A stretch of 64,000 nt of DNA. Origin: Tethya wilhelma (taxonomy: Eukaryota > Porifera > Demospongiae > Tethyida > Tethyidae). The stretch spans positions 17,030,760 to 17,094,759 of the forward strand of contig CAXIPT010000002.1 of assembly GCA_964030475.1 (NCBI GenBank), in the 5' to 3' direction. This document shows, piece by piece, positions 24,943-35,989 of this stretch (within the stretch, counting starts at the first letter, position 1; each line of letters begins with the position of its first letter). Position numbers and translations under genes: made by a program. The notes beneath the pieces were generated by a model that saw nothing but the letters and a program-made list of their open reading frames with translations, had not been told where the DNA came from and searched no databases.

Positions 24943-26078
24943 AGACGGGTGGCTCTGTCTGTCAACCTTGAATTCATGAGCTACGAAAAGTTCATTGCAG
25001 AACTTGGTGGAACTACCGTTATTGTAACAGACTCATGGATCATTCAGTGCAATGTACACTCAGTTGACATCATCCATCAGCAGGATGCAGTATTGAAGTG
25101 AGTAGAAGTTGAACTGCACAGTTTTCTCTTTTTGTTTTCAGTTGGATACTAACCTGTTTTATATTATGTGTGTGGTTGCTTGATTTCAGTGTTTCCTCAG
25201 CAGATGAACACAGGCTCACTCTGGATGGGCAATCAAAGCAATTCCTTACTATTCATGTCACAAGCATCAACTCTAAATTCCCATCTTTTGGTACGTACTT
25301 GAAACACCAGTGTGTTAATTCACTGTAGCTCTATTCAGTGAGTGGCTATATTACCAGCTATTGTACCACACATGTGTAGCAATTAGATTGAACTCTGAGC
25401 AGTACTCTCAACTTCACGACAAGATCCAAGCTGCAATTCGTGTGGCTAGAAGTGTTGTCATTCAACAATCTCTTAACGACAGATTCTTGGTGGCTTTTGC
25501 TGAGCAGGTAGAAAGAAATGGAATCTACACTCTTCCTGAAGGATCTCAAGTACGTGAGATGAATGTGTGTGAGTGGTATCGATAACCATTCCCTGATTGT
25601 GTGTCTGTTGTAGCCACTGGAGAATTGCATCGGTTGCTTACGGACAAGGCCACAAGTAAAGCTATACAAGATGTGTGCTAGCATTGAGGTATGTGAATAA
25701 AGAGGAATCCTTTCTGTAAATGGGAGAGAGCCTTAACCTCCTACCCAGGCTCCTCCCTCTCCACAGATAAGGAAGGAGTAAGTAGCAAGATTATGAGGCT
25801 AGAAGGGCCTGGAAACAGGCAACGCTAATGTACAATACAGTTGATTTGTGAGCATGAATGTACTGTGATCATGCATTCATGTTTGCTATCCCTGACTCCA
25901 GGAGGGAAATTGTCGCCAGTGTTACTGTCGACCACTCTGGTGTGTGTCGTGTATGAGCAAGTGGTTTGCTGCCAAGCAAGACAAGGACAGACCAGAAACG
26001 TGGCTGTCATCAACTGCACCTTGTCCCATGTGTAGATCAAAGTTTTGTATGCTTGATGTGTTGAGACTACAAGAATAG
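24167..26078 (+). CDS. TMEM129: TMEM129, RING-type E3 ubiquitin ligase of the ER
   Basis: Eight exons chain in phase: 24167-24304, 24369-24485, 24677-24834, 24945-25097, 25190-25290, 25380-25549, 25614-25688 and 25902-26078. They give about 363 residues, close to human TMEM129. Exon 2 reads FITHQLRRTTVTTLLHFSLP, aligning with the family block ahead of the second membrane span. Exon 3 holds the hydrophobic VGVGLCYYWYHNEW. Exon 8 carries the atypical C-terminal RING: CRQCYCRPLWCVSCMSKWFA, then DRPETWLSS and CPMCRSKFCMLDV. In vertebrates TMEM129 acts in ER-associated degradation. An unusual feature is that the intron 3 polypyrimidine tract is a (CT)n microsatellite ending directly at the acceptor. 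Confidence 0.95.
24527..24583 (+). repeat. (CA)n microsatellite in TMEM129 intron 2
   Basis: About 57 bp of pure CA, roughly 40 bp after the exon 2 donor. Confidence 0.9.
24892..24939 (+). repeat. (CT)n microsatellite acting as splice polypyrimidine tract
   Basis: About 48 bp of CT repeat followed by TTCTAG and then exon 4 of TMEM129. No other pyrimidine tract precedes this acceptor, so the microsatellite itself probably serves the splicing machinery. Confidence 0.8.
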
Positions 26079-26274
26079 ATAGAAGTGTGCCATAATTCTG
26101 AATGTATTATTTTTGCAATGACAATGTACAAAGCTCGATCATTTTAAACTGCACTGTTACAGTACAGTGTTGTATAATACAAATAAATAGGTTATTTATA
26201 TACAAATGATTATCATACATGTAGCTGTGGATCAGATATTAATAGACTGAGTACAGTGGTATTGCTGCATGATG

Positions 26275-28297
26275 TCATAAAGAACCTTGAGAGCCGCCAT
26301 TATTGTTACTAGAGCTGCCACCACTCTTCTTCTTTTTAGATTTAGGCTTTTCATTTTCCCATCTGACAGTCTCAGACACTAACACAGCCATCTGGGACAG
26401 CCTCCTATGGTAGCCAGGTGGACCGTTGATCAATGGATCAGGGTAGCTGGGCGCTGGACAGTATAGGGAGATGAATATGGTAAAAATAGTGGAGAGAATT
26501 GATGTCAGATATAGTAAGGAGGTTCAAAGCCTTAATTCTTGGTACAATTACACGTACACCCTTTTGCTATAATAACTGCACAATGTACATTACCTGGTGT
26601 AGGTCTAGAATACATTGAAGCTGAACAGAGTGAAAGTTTCCTGTAAGATAATTATAGTAGCTATAGATCAGTTGTCTTCACAAATACAACACTAAATGAT
26701 TAGGTACTACCTACATTGGTTTGCGAGTGTGTCTTGGTAAGTGTCTAACAACACTGTGGCCTTGAGCTTGAAGTCCCCTCTCACTCTCACTCTCCTCTCT
26801 CCCACTACTGCTGCAGGTGGCTGTGGTGCTCAGAGGAGGGAGCTCAATACAACTACCACCATAATGACTCCTGCCACTGTCCAAGGAATTTCTACGACTC
26901 TTCTGATGTAAGTGAGGATGTTGAAAATCGAGAAGAAGAGAGCTCGGCTGGGAGAAGTGTATGCTGGAACATAGTTTACAACCATTTGCACAAGTGCAGG
27001 ACTTTGGAAAAGCTTGATGGCCTCCATTGCGCTGATGATAGTATCTGAATATAGGTCTAGATGAATTAAAATAAACAAAAATAGGATGGAGTTTTCATGT
27101 ACGGAAGCAGTAAGCAGGAAGCCAGGCCTATACCTGAAGATGTAGTCTTGTATGTTGTGTTGAGAGGTGGTGATCAAGCTGCTATTGCTGAAGGCAGGCA
27201 GCCTCCTAGAGCTAACTGCTAGATCAGGATAATCCAAGCTCGGGTGTGCTCTCCTTTGAGAAAGCGTACCGAACTGATAATTATTGATGGATGATGACGG
27301 GGTTTCCCTCCAATTAGTGGCAGTGTCTGGTCGTTGGTGTATTAATGATGTGAAGAGAGAACTACAAGAAAAGCAAAACATGGCGATCAAGTTTATACTG
27401 CTGTAAAAAAAACATACAATGCTTGTATGTACTTTGTGGAAAGAGCTGGTGCTGCTAGGCTCTTTGACTTGGGTACAATCCGTTGGTGCTCTGAGTAGTG
27501 ATCTGCTGCTGGTGGAAGGTCAGAGGTCACAAAGCTCACCAGTTCAATACTCTCTACAGAACAAAGTGTGACAGGAGATGAGTGAAAGGGATTCCTATCA
27601 ACTTGACTTTGAACCTTTGTATCTCTCAATCACACAATAAATTCTTACTAAGAGAAGTGGCTTTATCCTGTGACAGTCGACTAGGACCTCCCTCAACCTG
27701 AGTGCTAGCAGCAGGTGTAGCTGCTACAGCTGCAGTAGTAGTGGTGGTGGTGGTGGTGGTGAGAGGACAGCTCTTCTTCCTGGACCTAGTAGGAGTACCA
27801 GGGCAAGACTCATCTCTTCTCACCAAGGACTTGTACTGGTCCTGTTCTTCATGAAGTTTGTAGAAGTGTGAGTTGTGACGAAAACTGATATCATTTGGCA
27901 GTGGAATTTTAAGATTAATGACTTTGCACTGTTCTTTGCGACCGCCAAGCTTTCTTGGAGTTGAAAAATCTTTTGAGGTGCTAGTACAAGCATCACTATT
28001 CTTACTACTGGTAGATTTAGACTTGGAGCTGACTTTACGAGACATACCATCCGCTGATTGTAACTGTTGCTTTGATTTACTACGCTTCTGCTTAGATTTT
28101 TTCTTCTTTACTGAAGTAGTCTTTGTCTCCTTGTCTAGACTCTGATGGCGGAAGGAAGTGGACTGGGGTTGAGATGGATCAACATCAAGCTTCATTTCAA
28201 GTTCCTTTGGTTGTGACCTTGAAGAGTTGTCTTGCAGTGGTACAGCATGGCTTGGATTGGACCACCAGGTAGACAACATGGCCACTGACAGGCACAC
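26275..28297 (-). CDS. Unrecognised low-complexity basic protein, six exons
   Basis: Six exons chain with matching phases: 28297-27698, 27614-27433, 27361-27134, 27044-26715, 26640-26594 and 26453-26275, giving about 520 residues. The start could instead be the second ATG at 28279. The N-terminal part is rich in Lys and Ser (SVKKKKSKQKRSKSKQQ, SRKVSSKSKSTSSKN), then carries NDISFRHNSHFYKLHEEQDQ, a possible folded segment, and a Thr homopolymer encoded by (GGT)n on the plus strand. A Cys-rich segment (SCTCANGCKLCSS) lies in exon 4. The C-terminus reads SYPDPLINGPPGYHRRLSQM, then AVLVSETVRWENEKPKSKKK and GGSQGSL. I do not recognise the family. The protein looks mostly disordered and probably nuclear because of its basic clusters, which is inference. 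It is divergent from DNA2, with 466 bp between start codons. Confidence 0.6.
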
Positions 28298-28763
28298 TCA
28301 AACAGAGGCAACTATGTTGTGGGTGAATTCCTGCAAATAGTATAAGTGCCCAACACTACAGTGTAAGTGTAAAACCAGCAAATATCAAACTCATTTTCAT
28401 ATCTCAAGCATTATATGAAGGTAGATGAGGGTCAAACAATTTTTTGTGAAGATCTGAAGTTGCAATAAATTTGGGTGCCAGTTATCAGGTAAATTTGAAG
28501 GACTTACTCAACAATTAATCGTTGACTTACCTGCTAATGTCCACCTGCTGTGCCTCAGTGCCTCCTCAAGCCACCTAGTACCTTCACCTTTGCCACATGT
28601 GATGCGCACCAGAGAATGAATGTTGTAGAAACCGTGGAAAAATTTCCTCAGTAACCGAAAAATTTTATTAAAGTGACTGATAAATTTTTGGAAGAGGTCA
28701 CGGTTTTAAAAACTTTTAGCGGGGTTTTGGCGGGAAACTGTAACATGTGTATCATGTCCCATC

Positions 28764-30338
28764 ATGAGCTACAGAGGCACTAAGAGAAAGAGTTCATCTT
28801 CAGATGGAGGACACAAAAATAAGTCAAAGAAGCAAAAGACCACCAGTTGGCAGCCTACCTTGAACCGTTACTTTGGAGGAAAGGTAAAAGACCTATAATT
28901 TACATGTAGCAATTTGCTGAAATTATGATGAATTTTCCCCCTTCAGTCAGTCCTGGTTCAACCAACACTCAATTATTTCTTAAAAAACAAAGAAAGGCTG
29001 AAAACTACTACAAAATTTGAGTCACATCCTAAACCAGAACAGTCTCATAATGAGAACGCACCTTGCTCCATCGTGGTGCAGCAAGACTCTCTGGATGTAG
29101 AGAAGAATAAAGATGAGAAGGATGAGGTTTCAACTTTGGAAGAAGAAAATGCAGTCCTTTTGAAACCGATGAAGAAAGAACCACTAGAAGAAAAGTCTGC
29201 TGAGCCACGTGCGTGCAGTAATAAGCTCTCAACATCCCCACATCCCAATGAAAGCACTACTCTGTCGAAACCTAAATTACTTAGTCTAAAAGTACGCAAA
29301 AACAAATACCGTGTGACTGGAGTTTCACCACCTAGTGAACCAGAGGCTTTGAATGTGAGCAAAGCATCAGCATTACAACCACAAGTTAACGTCGGACCCC
29401 ACCACAAACTGATGGACAAAACAAGCATATCTTCTGAAGATGAAGAGATGCTCCTCGGTTATACTAACACACCAGCTCCTACTAAGAAGCTCAGTCTAGC
29501 CGACCTAGAACAGTTTGAAACACTCAAAGAAAACCAAAGTGCGGAATCAAAGAAACATCACAATGAGCAACAGCAGAAATCCAAGCAAGTATCTCTTGCA
29601 GCTACTCCACGCCATACATCAGTCCCGTCCCTCTCTCCTGCCTTCTCACCAAGAAGACCAACTCCCACCTCCTTCATACACATTTTGGAGGAGAGCAGCC
29701 AAGAAGACCTCAATAGCAGTGCCCCACTCTTTGCCACTCCTACTAATAGTAGTAGTAGTAGTAAAACCTACCCACAGAGAACCTGCACTCATTCTGTAAA
29801 GGCAACTCCAAAGAGAACTCTTTTTGGGAAAGAACAGGACGAGAAAATGGCCTGCGGTTCCTTTATCAGGCAACAAGTTGCCAGTCAGAATGATTTCTCG
29901 TTTGGTGAGGATTTTGATATTTCGGAGGAGCTGATAGGGGATCACAGCTTATTGGAAGAGTCATGTGACCACAAGAAGGGATCATGTGATCTCAACAGAT
30001 ATCTTGTATTGGAGGCTACTACACAAGAATGTGTTGATCAGAACTCAACACTGAACTACACCAACAGGTACAGTGTTAGTCTAGCGGAGCCTAGACCCTC
30101 CTCCCCATCACATTTCGTGCACCGGTACGTGTGTAGAATGGAGGAGGGTCTAGCGGTAGGCTCACAAGACTAGTGCAGTGTATGTCCACATGTGTGTACA
30201 TACCATGATGCATAATGTAGGCTATGATTATTGTCAAAGTTTGTCTTTTGCAGGCCTAAGAGTGAAATGGTGTTGAGATTATTGGACGAGAAAACCAAAT
30301 CGGAGAAAATCTGTTACCTTTGTGATGACTGGTGAGCA

Positions 30339-30387
<49 letters not shown>

Positions 30388-33300
30388 CATCCATTCATAT
30401 TCGTACTGCTACTGACACAATACAGGTTAAACTTGAATGTCAGTCCGGGAGACACCGTACAGGTCAACTCAGAGTTTGACCCTGCAAGGAATGGCTACGT
30501 GGTGGACAACACTCGTGAGAATAGCAGCATTGTGGTGAACCCTGACCTCCTCATCAGTGGTACTAGTGTAGCAAACAGCGTCACTTGCATCAGAAGGTAC
30601 AGCAATGATTGTATCCACCTTACGAACTCTCAACTGAGCAAGGGTCACTGTAATCCAATACAGTGTTGCACGTATTAATGTCTCCCCACTTCACCTGACA
30701 ACCATGTTATTGTTATTAATAATACAGAGATTCCATTTTTGTGCAACAGCTCACTTGCCCATAAATTAAAGTCAATTAAAATACCAATTCAGTACAAAAA
30801 AATCACCTTCTATACTGGAGTGTAGGAAGGTTGTGTGAGACTAGAACCTTTGTCATTGCAATCAGCTCAAGGCAAGCATTCAAACGATATCCACTTTGCT
30901 ATGGTTCAGACAATGTACACAAATATAGTATACCTAGCCTCATTTGATGGTCCAAAAACACACCATAAAAATTGCCGACTTTGTTCTCCTCTTTAGAGCT
31001 GTTTTAGCGGAAAGGTTCAAAGGTTGCTCTAGTGGCAGTGAAGCAATGACTGTTGGTAAGATGCTACACGAGGTGTTCCAGAGAGTCCTGTTGAGGAGGC
31101 AGGAAGTGGGTGTGGCCCTTGGAGGTGAGGCTTTGAGACGAGTGGTGATGGAGGAAATGCAAAATGTGGTAACAAGCTTGGACTCTCTCAATCAGCTGTA
31201 AGTACACTGTTAGAAATAATGTTATATCTTAATGTGACCGTACTTGTCTATTTTAGGTATTCTCTGAGCATATCTGAGGCTGTTGCCACGGAGACTCTCT
31301 TGGAGTACCTGCCTGCAATAGTGGAATGGTGTGAGGAGTTTATGCATCCAGAGCCAGTCCAAGGAAGGGGGGAGATTGAATTCAAGAAGTGAGGAAGAGA
31401 ATAAGTTAGTCAAGATATAACAAGAGTAACTTTTAACTCCCTCCTATAGTGGTGTAACTACCAGGAGTTCTATAGCTGTCACTGAAGTGCAAGATATTGA
31501 AGAAAATATTTGGTCGCCACGGTATGGATTTTGTAACGTGCCAATAAATATTTTCATCAATGTTTCATTGGGTGTCCTAACCTCCACTGTAAGGTTTGGT
31601 CTGAAGGGGAAGGTTGACGTCACCGTGAGACTGAAGGAGAAGAGAGAGGGGAGCAGCACGGCTGGTGTTGAGTTGAACAGAGTACCTCTGGAGCTCAAGA
31701 CAGGGAAGATGTTTAGAAAGCAGGGTACAATTGAACACAGAGCACAGGTTTGTCGTGATAAACTACGATTATTTGCAAGTGATCCACTCAAGATGTAAAT
31801 CCTTGCTACTCCTCCTTCTTCTTCCAGTTAACCCTCTACACGCTGATGCTCAGTGATCGCTATGCCACACAGCCTCCTGGTGGGCTGCTCTTCTACCTGA
31901 AAGGTAGACACATGCAAGGCCTTCCTTCACTACCCCATGAGAGGAGAGGTGTGGGGGATAGTTGTTGTGTGTGTGGCAGTGCCTCAATCCTGTAGCATTG
32001 CTCATTTCATTGGTCTCCAGGTTTATTGCTGGCCAGAAATCATCTTGCTCAGTATCATGGCAACTTTGGAGGTCACATGACCCTGCCTGGAATGTTGAAG
32101 GACCATCACACTTGTAAATACTGCCCCCACATCAAACAGTGCATGCTCTATCACAAGTAAGTCAGCCCATGGCCACATCTCTTTCACACCCTAAAGTCCA
32201 TCTGGTTGAGAATGCCAGTAGAAAAAATTGAATACCAGTAACTTTCTAATTAAATATCCAACCGATTTCAAAATTTCAAGCACCATTGGAAAGGGTTTAT
32301 TCTCCCTCTTCTTTTGATTGCTTTTCCAGTTTCCTACGCATTACCAGTCAAAAGTTAGCTATTTTTCCCAGAAGAAAAGTATTGTATGAATCTCATTAGT
32401 TTGCTTCCAGCAGCATTCTCAAACCAGATGGACTTTTAGCCTCGTTCCTAGGCTCCTCCTTTGCAAATATTTTCTCTGCTTCCTTATTTTCGAAGAAAAT
32501 ATTCGCGAAGGAGGAGCCTGGGAACGAGGCTAATGGACTTTAGCTAGCAACCTTTGATGGTGAGCTGGTTGTTTCCCCAGGACGGTAGAGAGTGGGGATG
32601 AAAGGAGCAGTGGAATTGGAGATCTCTTTTCAGAGCAGGTGACCCACCTTCCTCCCAGCCATCAAGAGTTCTTTGCCAAGTGGTACAAGCTGGTAGCTGA
32701 GGAGGAAGCATTCAGTAAGAGAGCTGCAGGACCACCAGTGTGGTTTACCACTGCACAAGAGAGGTGCGTCAGTATCTGGTATGTAGTTTGCTGATGTATC
32801 ATGATATTCATTTACATCCAAAGAGAAAAGGAAGGCCGGTGTTTTGCTAATATGCTAGCCAGACCCGCTGTGACTTCTGAGCTACACAGCAAGGTCGTCC
32901 AGGTGTTTGTCAAGCAGGAGGGATGCATGCTCCCCGGTGAAAGAGCCATCTCTACTAATGAACAAGTGATTGTCAGTCACCAAGACGGTTCTGGTTGGGC
33001 CGTTGCCATGGGAACCATTACCAGTGTCTCTGTTACAACGGGAGAGGTGGAACTAAGGATGATAGACCGGCCTGTGCCTCATGGTGACCATGTCCTCTAT
33101 AGAATCGATCTATCCCCCGGTTACAGTGGGGGTGGAGCTATGGCTAGCAATCTAGCTCAGCTCTGCTCTTCAGATTCGGAGAGGTATAATAATTGTTGTG
33201 TTGCAACAGTGAGCAAGATTGTATGCACACATTAGTACGATTGAAATTGTCTTTATGACAGAGACCATCACCTTCGTGAGCTCATCATTGACCACAAGCC

Positions 33301-33663
33301 TCCTAGATTTGCAACACACTCCAATTCACACCTCTCTCTTCCAGAGAACCTCAACAGCTGTCAAACAGCTGCCATCTCTAAGGTACACCATTAGCTAACA
33401 AACCACCTAGCCTCATTCCCAGGCTCTCCCTTTGAACAAGGCTACCAACTATAAGCTACCTCTGTGTGCAAACTGCCTTCTCTTTAGGTTCTCTCTTCCA
33501 AGGACTATGCCCTGATCTTGGGAATGCCTGGCACTGGGAAGACAACCACCATTGCATGTCTTGTTCAAGTGTTGGTGGATCAGGGGAAATTGGTTCTACT
33601 GACCAGCTACACTCACTCTGCCGTTGACAATATCCTCCTCAAGCTGAAAGAGGTGTGTATACA

Positions 33664-33734
<71 letters not shown>

Positions 33735-34628
33735 TAGTTGCATGACCCTTAAGTCGGGGGCACTCGTTGTATGGCCGAGTGTCGCATACTTAAAGGCATA
33801 CAATTATTTTGTTTGCCATTGACCCCCTGTGACCCTTAGCTACTCTATTGTCACCTCCACCCTGCCACTAACTGGCAATTAGCCTATAAAAACGTTGGTT
33901 GCTATGCAATGGCAAACTAACAAACACACACACACACACACAATAAGAAGCACATATTCCCACTCAACTCTACTCTTGGCACCACAACCCTCCCCTCTTT
34001 CAGAATGGAATAGATTTCCTTCGTCTTGGCAGTCCATCTCGTGTCCATCCCTCCCTGCACGCACACACTCCAACACATCTGTGCAGCAGTGCTAAAACTG
34101 TCAGTGATGTTGAGGCTGTCTATGAGGGAAAGGCAGTGGTTGCTACCACATGTCTGGGAATAAACCACTCACTGTTCACCAGGTACAGTGTGGATTGCAG
34201 ATATGTCATTTCAAAAACCAAAAATCACTTGTAGTATGATACTTGTTTCTTCCCGTATGGTATATAGGAGATCGTTTGATGTGTGTGTCATTGATGAAGC
34301 CTCTCAGATCACCCTTCCCGTGTGCCTGGGTCCTTTGAGGTATGCTGGTGTCTTTGTTCTGGTTGGAGACCACTACCAACTGCCTCCTCTGGTGCAGAGC
34401 CAACAAGCCAGGTGAAGCACAATGAATATATCTTATACATGCTTAAGTGAGTTTCACATCCTCTAACTTTGGCACTATTGACAGAGAGGGAGGTCTTGAT
34501 GTCAGTCTGTTTCGTTACTTGAGTGAGCATCATTCCAATGCTCTTGTTGCATTGAGGGAGCAATATCGAATGAACAGGTATGTAGATGTGAATGTAAAAT
34601 TAATGTGTCTAGAAGTCTCAGTACTTGT

Positions 34629-34660
<32 letters not shown>

Positions 34661-35477
34661 TGTTTTTTTTATTTTTTTTCTTTTTGCTCAGAGAGATCAT
34701 GAGTCTGTCCAATGCTCTCATTTACAACAACCGACTCAAGTGTGGCAACGAAGCAGTAGCTGGCGGCACCCTCCACCTCCCCAACCCCTCACACCTCCAC
34801 ACCCTCACCACTCACAACAAGAGATGGTTGAGTACGATCATCGATCCACAAGCAGCAGTGCTCTTCATCGACACAGACCAGTGTCTCCCAGCTGCCGCCG
34901 AGAGCTCTACTGGTGACCAGATGTACAATGGCTTTGAAGCGGCCATCGTCAAGGAGGTGGTTGTTAATCTGATTGAGGTGAGGATGAAGGTTTGTGTGAG
35001 CTTGGGAAGTGGTGTTGAAATGTAATTTGGAGGGAAGTTTGGGGAGTTTTTCTCTTATCTTAATTTTCCTAATGTAGTGTGGTCTCCCAGCTGAAGACAT
35101 TGGTGTGATCACTCCCTTGAGACACCAGCAGAATCTCATCCGCGAGACCCTTCAATCCTCCTCTCAGTCTCACAGCTGCTCCGGCGTGGAGGTGAACACA
35201 GTGGACAAGTACCAGGGACGAGATAAGCAGTGCATCATCGTGTCCTTTGTGAGGAGCAACTTAAAAGGAAACGTAAGTTGTTGCACACAACAAGGGGATG
35301 CTTGAAAGTTGAGATCCTTGTAAATTCAATCGCTATTTGTTTGATTGTCATCATCACACTATAGACAATACTGTCATTCAATACTGACTTAAAATGATGT
35401 ATTGTGTGAAGAAATAAATATGGCTAATTATATACATGACATTGTCTAAATTGACTCTCAAAGAATACCACAATTTG

Positions 35478-35534
<57 letters not shown>

Positions 35535-35737
35535 GTCTTTGATGACAGACGGGGTCACTATTGAGAGACTGGCGTCGCATCAATGTGGCCTTAACAAGAG
35601 CCAAGCACAAACTACTTCTCATTGGTTCATCCAGCACCCTCAGGCATGCCCCTTTATTAGAATGCTTGATTGACATGCTACACAAAAAACAGCAAGTGTT
35701 TCACCTCCCATTAAATATTGATTTTAGAGGTCAGTAA
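28764..35737 (+). CDS. DNA2: DNA replication ATP-dependent helicase/nuclease DNA2
   Basis: About twenty exons chain in phase, from ATG 28764 to TAA 35737: 28764-28883, 28947-30067, 30254-30331, 30426-30596, 30997-31197, 31257-31388, a 72-nt intron inside 31451-31747, then further exons to 35549-35737. The first two encode a basic, disordered N-terminus containing a PIP-like element ([13 protein letters not shown]). The RecB-like nuclease follows ([29 protein letters not shown]), with the Fe-S cysteines in VTCIRR and [10 protein letters not shown]. The superfamily 1 helicase has Walker [10 protein letters not shown], motif [42 protein letters not shown] and [18 protein letters not shown]2 removes long flaps during lagging-strand maturation and resects broken ends. 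The protein appears complete. Several introns hold (CA)n tracts or small mobile elements. Confidence 0.95.
30077..30172. mobile_element. 96-bp palindromic MITE just after the DNA2 exon 2 donor
   Basis: The ends are TAGTCTAGCGG... and ...CAAGACTA, with inner arms CCTAGACCCTCCTCC and GGAGGAGGGTCTAG. The flanks GTACAGTGT (30068-30076) and GTGCAGTGT (30173-30181) form a 9-bp target duplication with one mismatch. The left copy of the duplication is the 5' splice site itself (AG|GTACAGTGT). Confidence 0.7.
30338..30385 (+). repeat. (CA)n microsatellite in DNA2 intron 3
   Basis: About 46 bp of pure CA, a few bases after the exon 3 donor. Confidence 0.9.
32437..32532. mobile_element. 96-bp hairpin MITE in a DNA2 intron, perfect 9-bp duplication
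   Basis: The left arm starts TAGCCTCGTTCC and runs through GGCTCCTCCTTTG to ATATTTTCT. The right arm mirrors it and ends GGGAACGAGGCTA. The direct repeat ATGGACTTT flanks it at 32428-32436 and 32533-32541. A solo right arm of the same family lies at about 36146-36194. Confidence 0.85.
33661..33732 (+). repeat. (CA)n microsatellite in a DNA2 intron
   Basis: About 70 bp of CA shortly after the donor of the exon carrying Walker A. Confidence 0.9.
33737..33920. repeat. Dispersed hairpin repeat, related to 58555-58765
   Basis: The segment from GTTGCATGACCCTTAAG to about 33880 matches the reverse complement of 58555-58686, including TTTGTTTGCCATTGACC and the block GCTACTCTATT.TCACCTCCAC. A second block, TATAAAAAC.TTGGTTGC, followed by CAATGGCAAAC, is shared in direct orientation with 58737-58765. 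The unit is therefore an internally inverted repeat. Confidence 0.6.
35480..35528 (+). repeat. (CA)n microsatellite in the last DNA2 intron
   Basis: About 48 bp of pure CA roughly 20 bp before the last exon. Confidence 0.9.
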
Positions 35738-35989
35738 AGATGACTTGTTGATCACCATTAATAATAATTATTTGTTATGTCTGTGTACAAAAACTGAACA
35801 AATATTAAGTTGAAAAATACTTTTGGAAATCATTGATGAAACAAAAACTCCCAAAAAAGCCCATCACTATTCAATGTATAATATGGATTGAGTATAATAT
35901 AATATACTATACAAACATGAGTTACATAAGGCATAGCTAACAGTGTTTGGGGATAGTCTAACAGTGAACTGTACTTTGATTTGATTTCT

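Noticed and set aside
26830..27390. Hydrophobic minus-strand frame resembling a membrane protein
   Set aside because: The alternative frame of the same exon fits acceptor and donor phases of five neighbouring exons, so the hydrophobic frame is spurious.
29045..29428. Ser/Leu-rich minus-strand frame opposite DNA2 exon 2
   Set aside because: Antisense shadow of a low-complexity coding exon.
34629..34680. T-rich tract near a DNA2 acceptor considered as a retroposon tail
   Set aside because: No body of a retroposon or target duplication is visible; it is simply a long pyrimidine tract before the acceptor.
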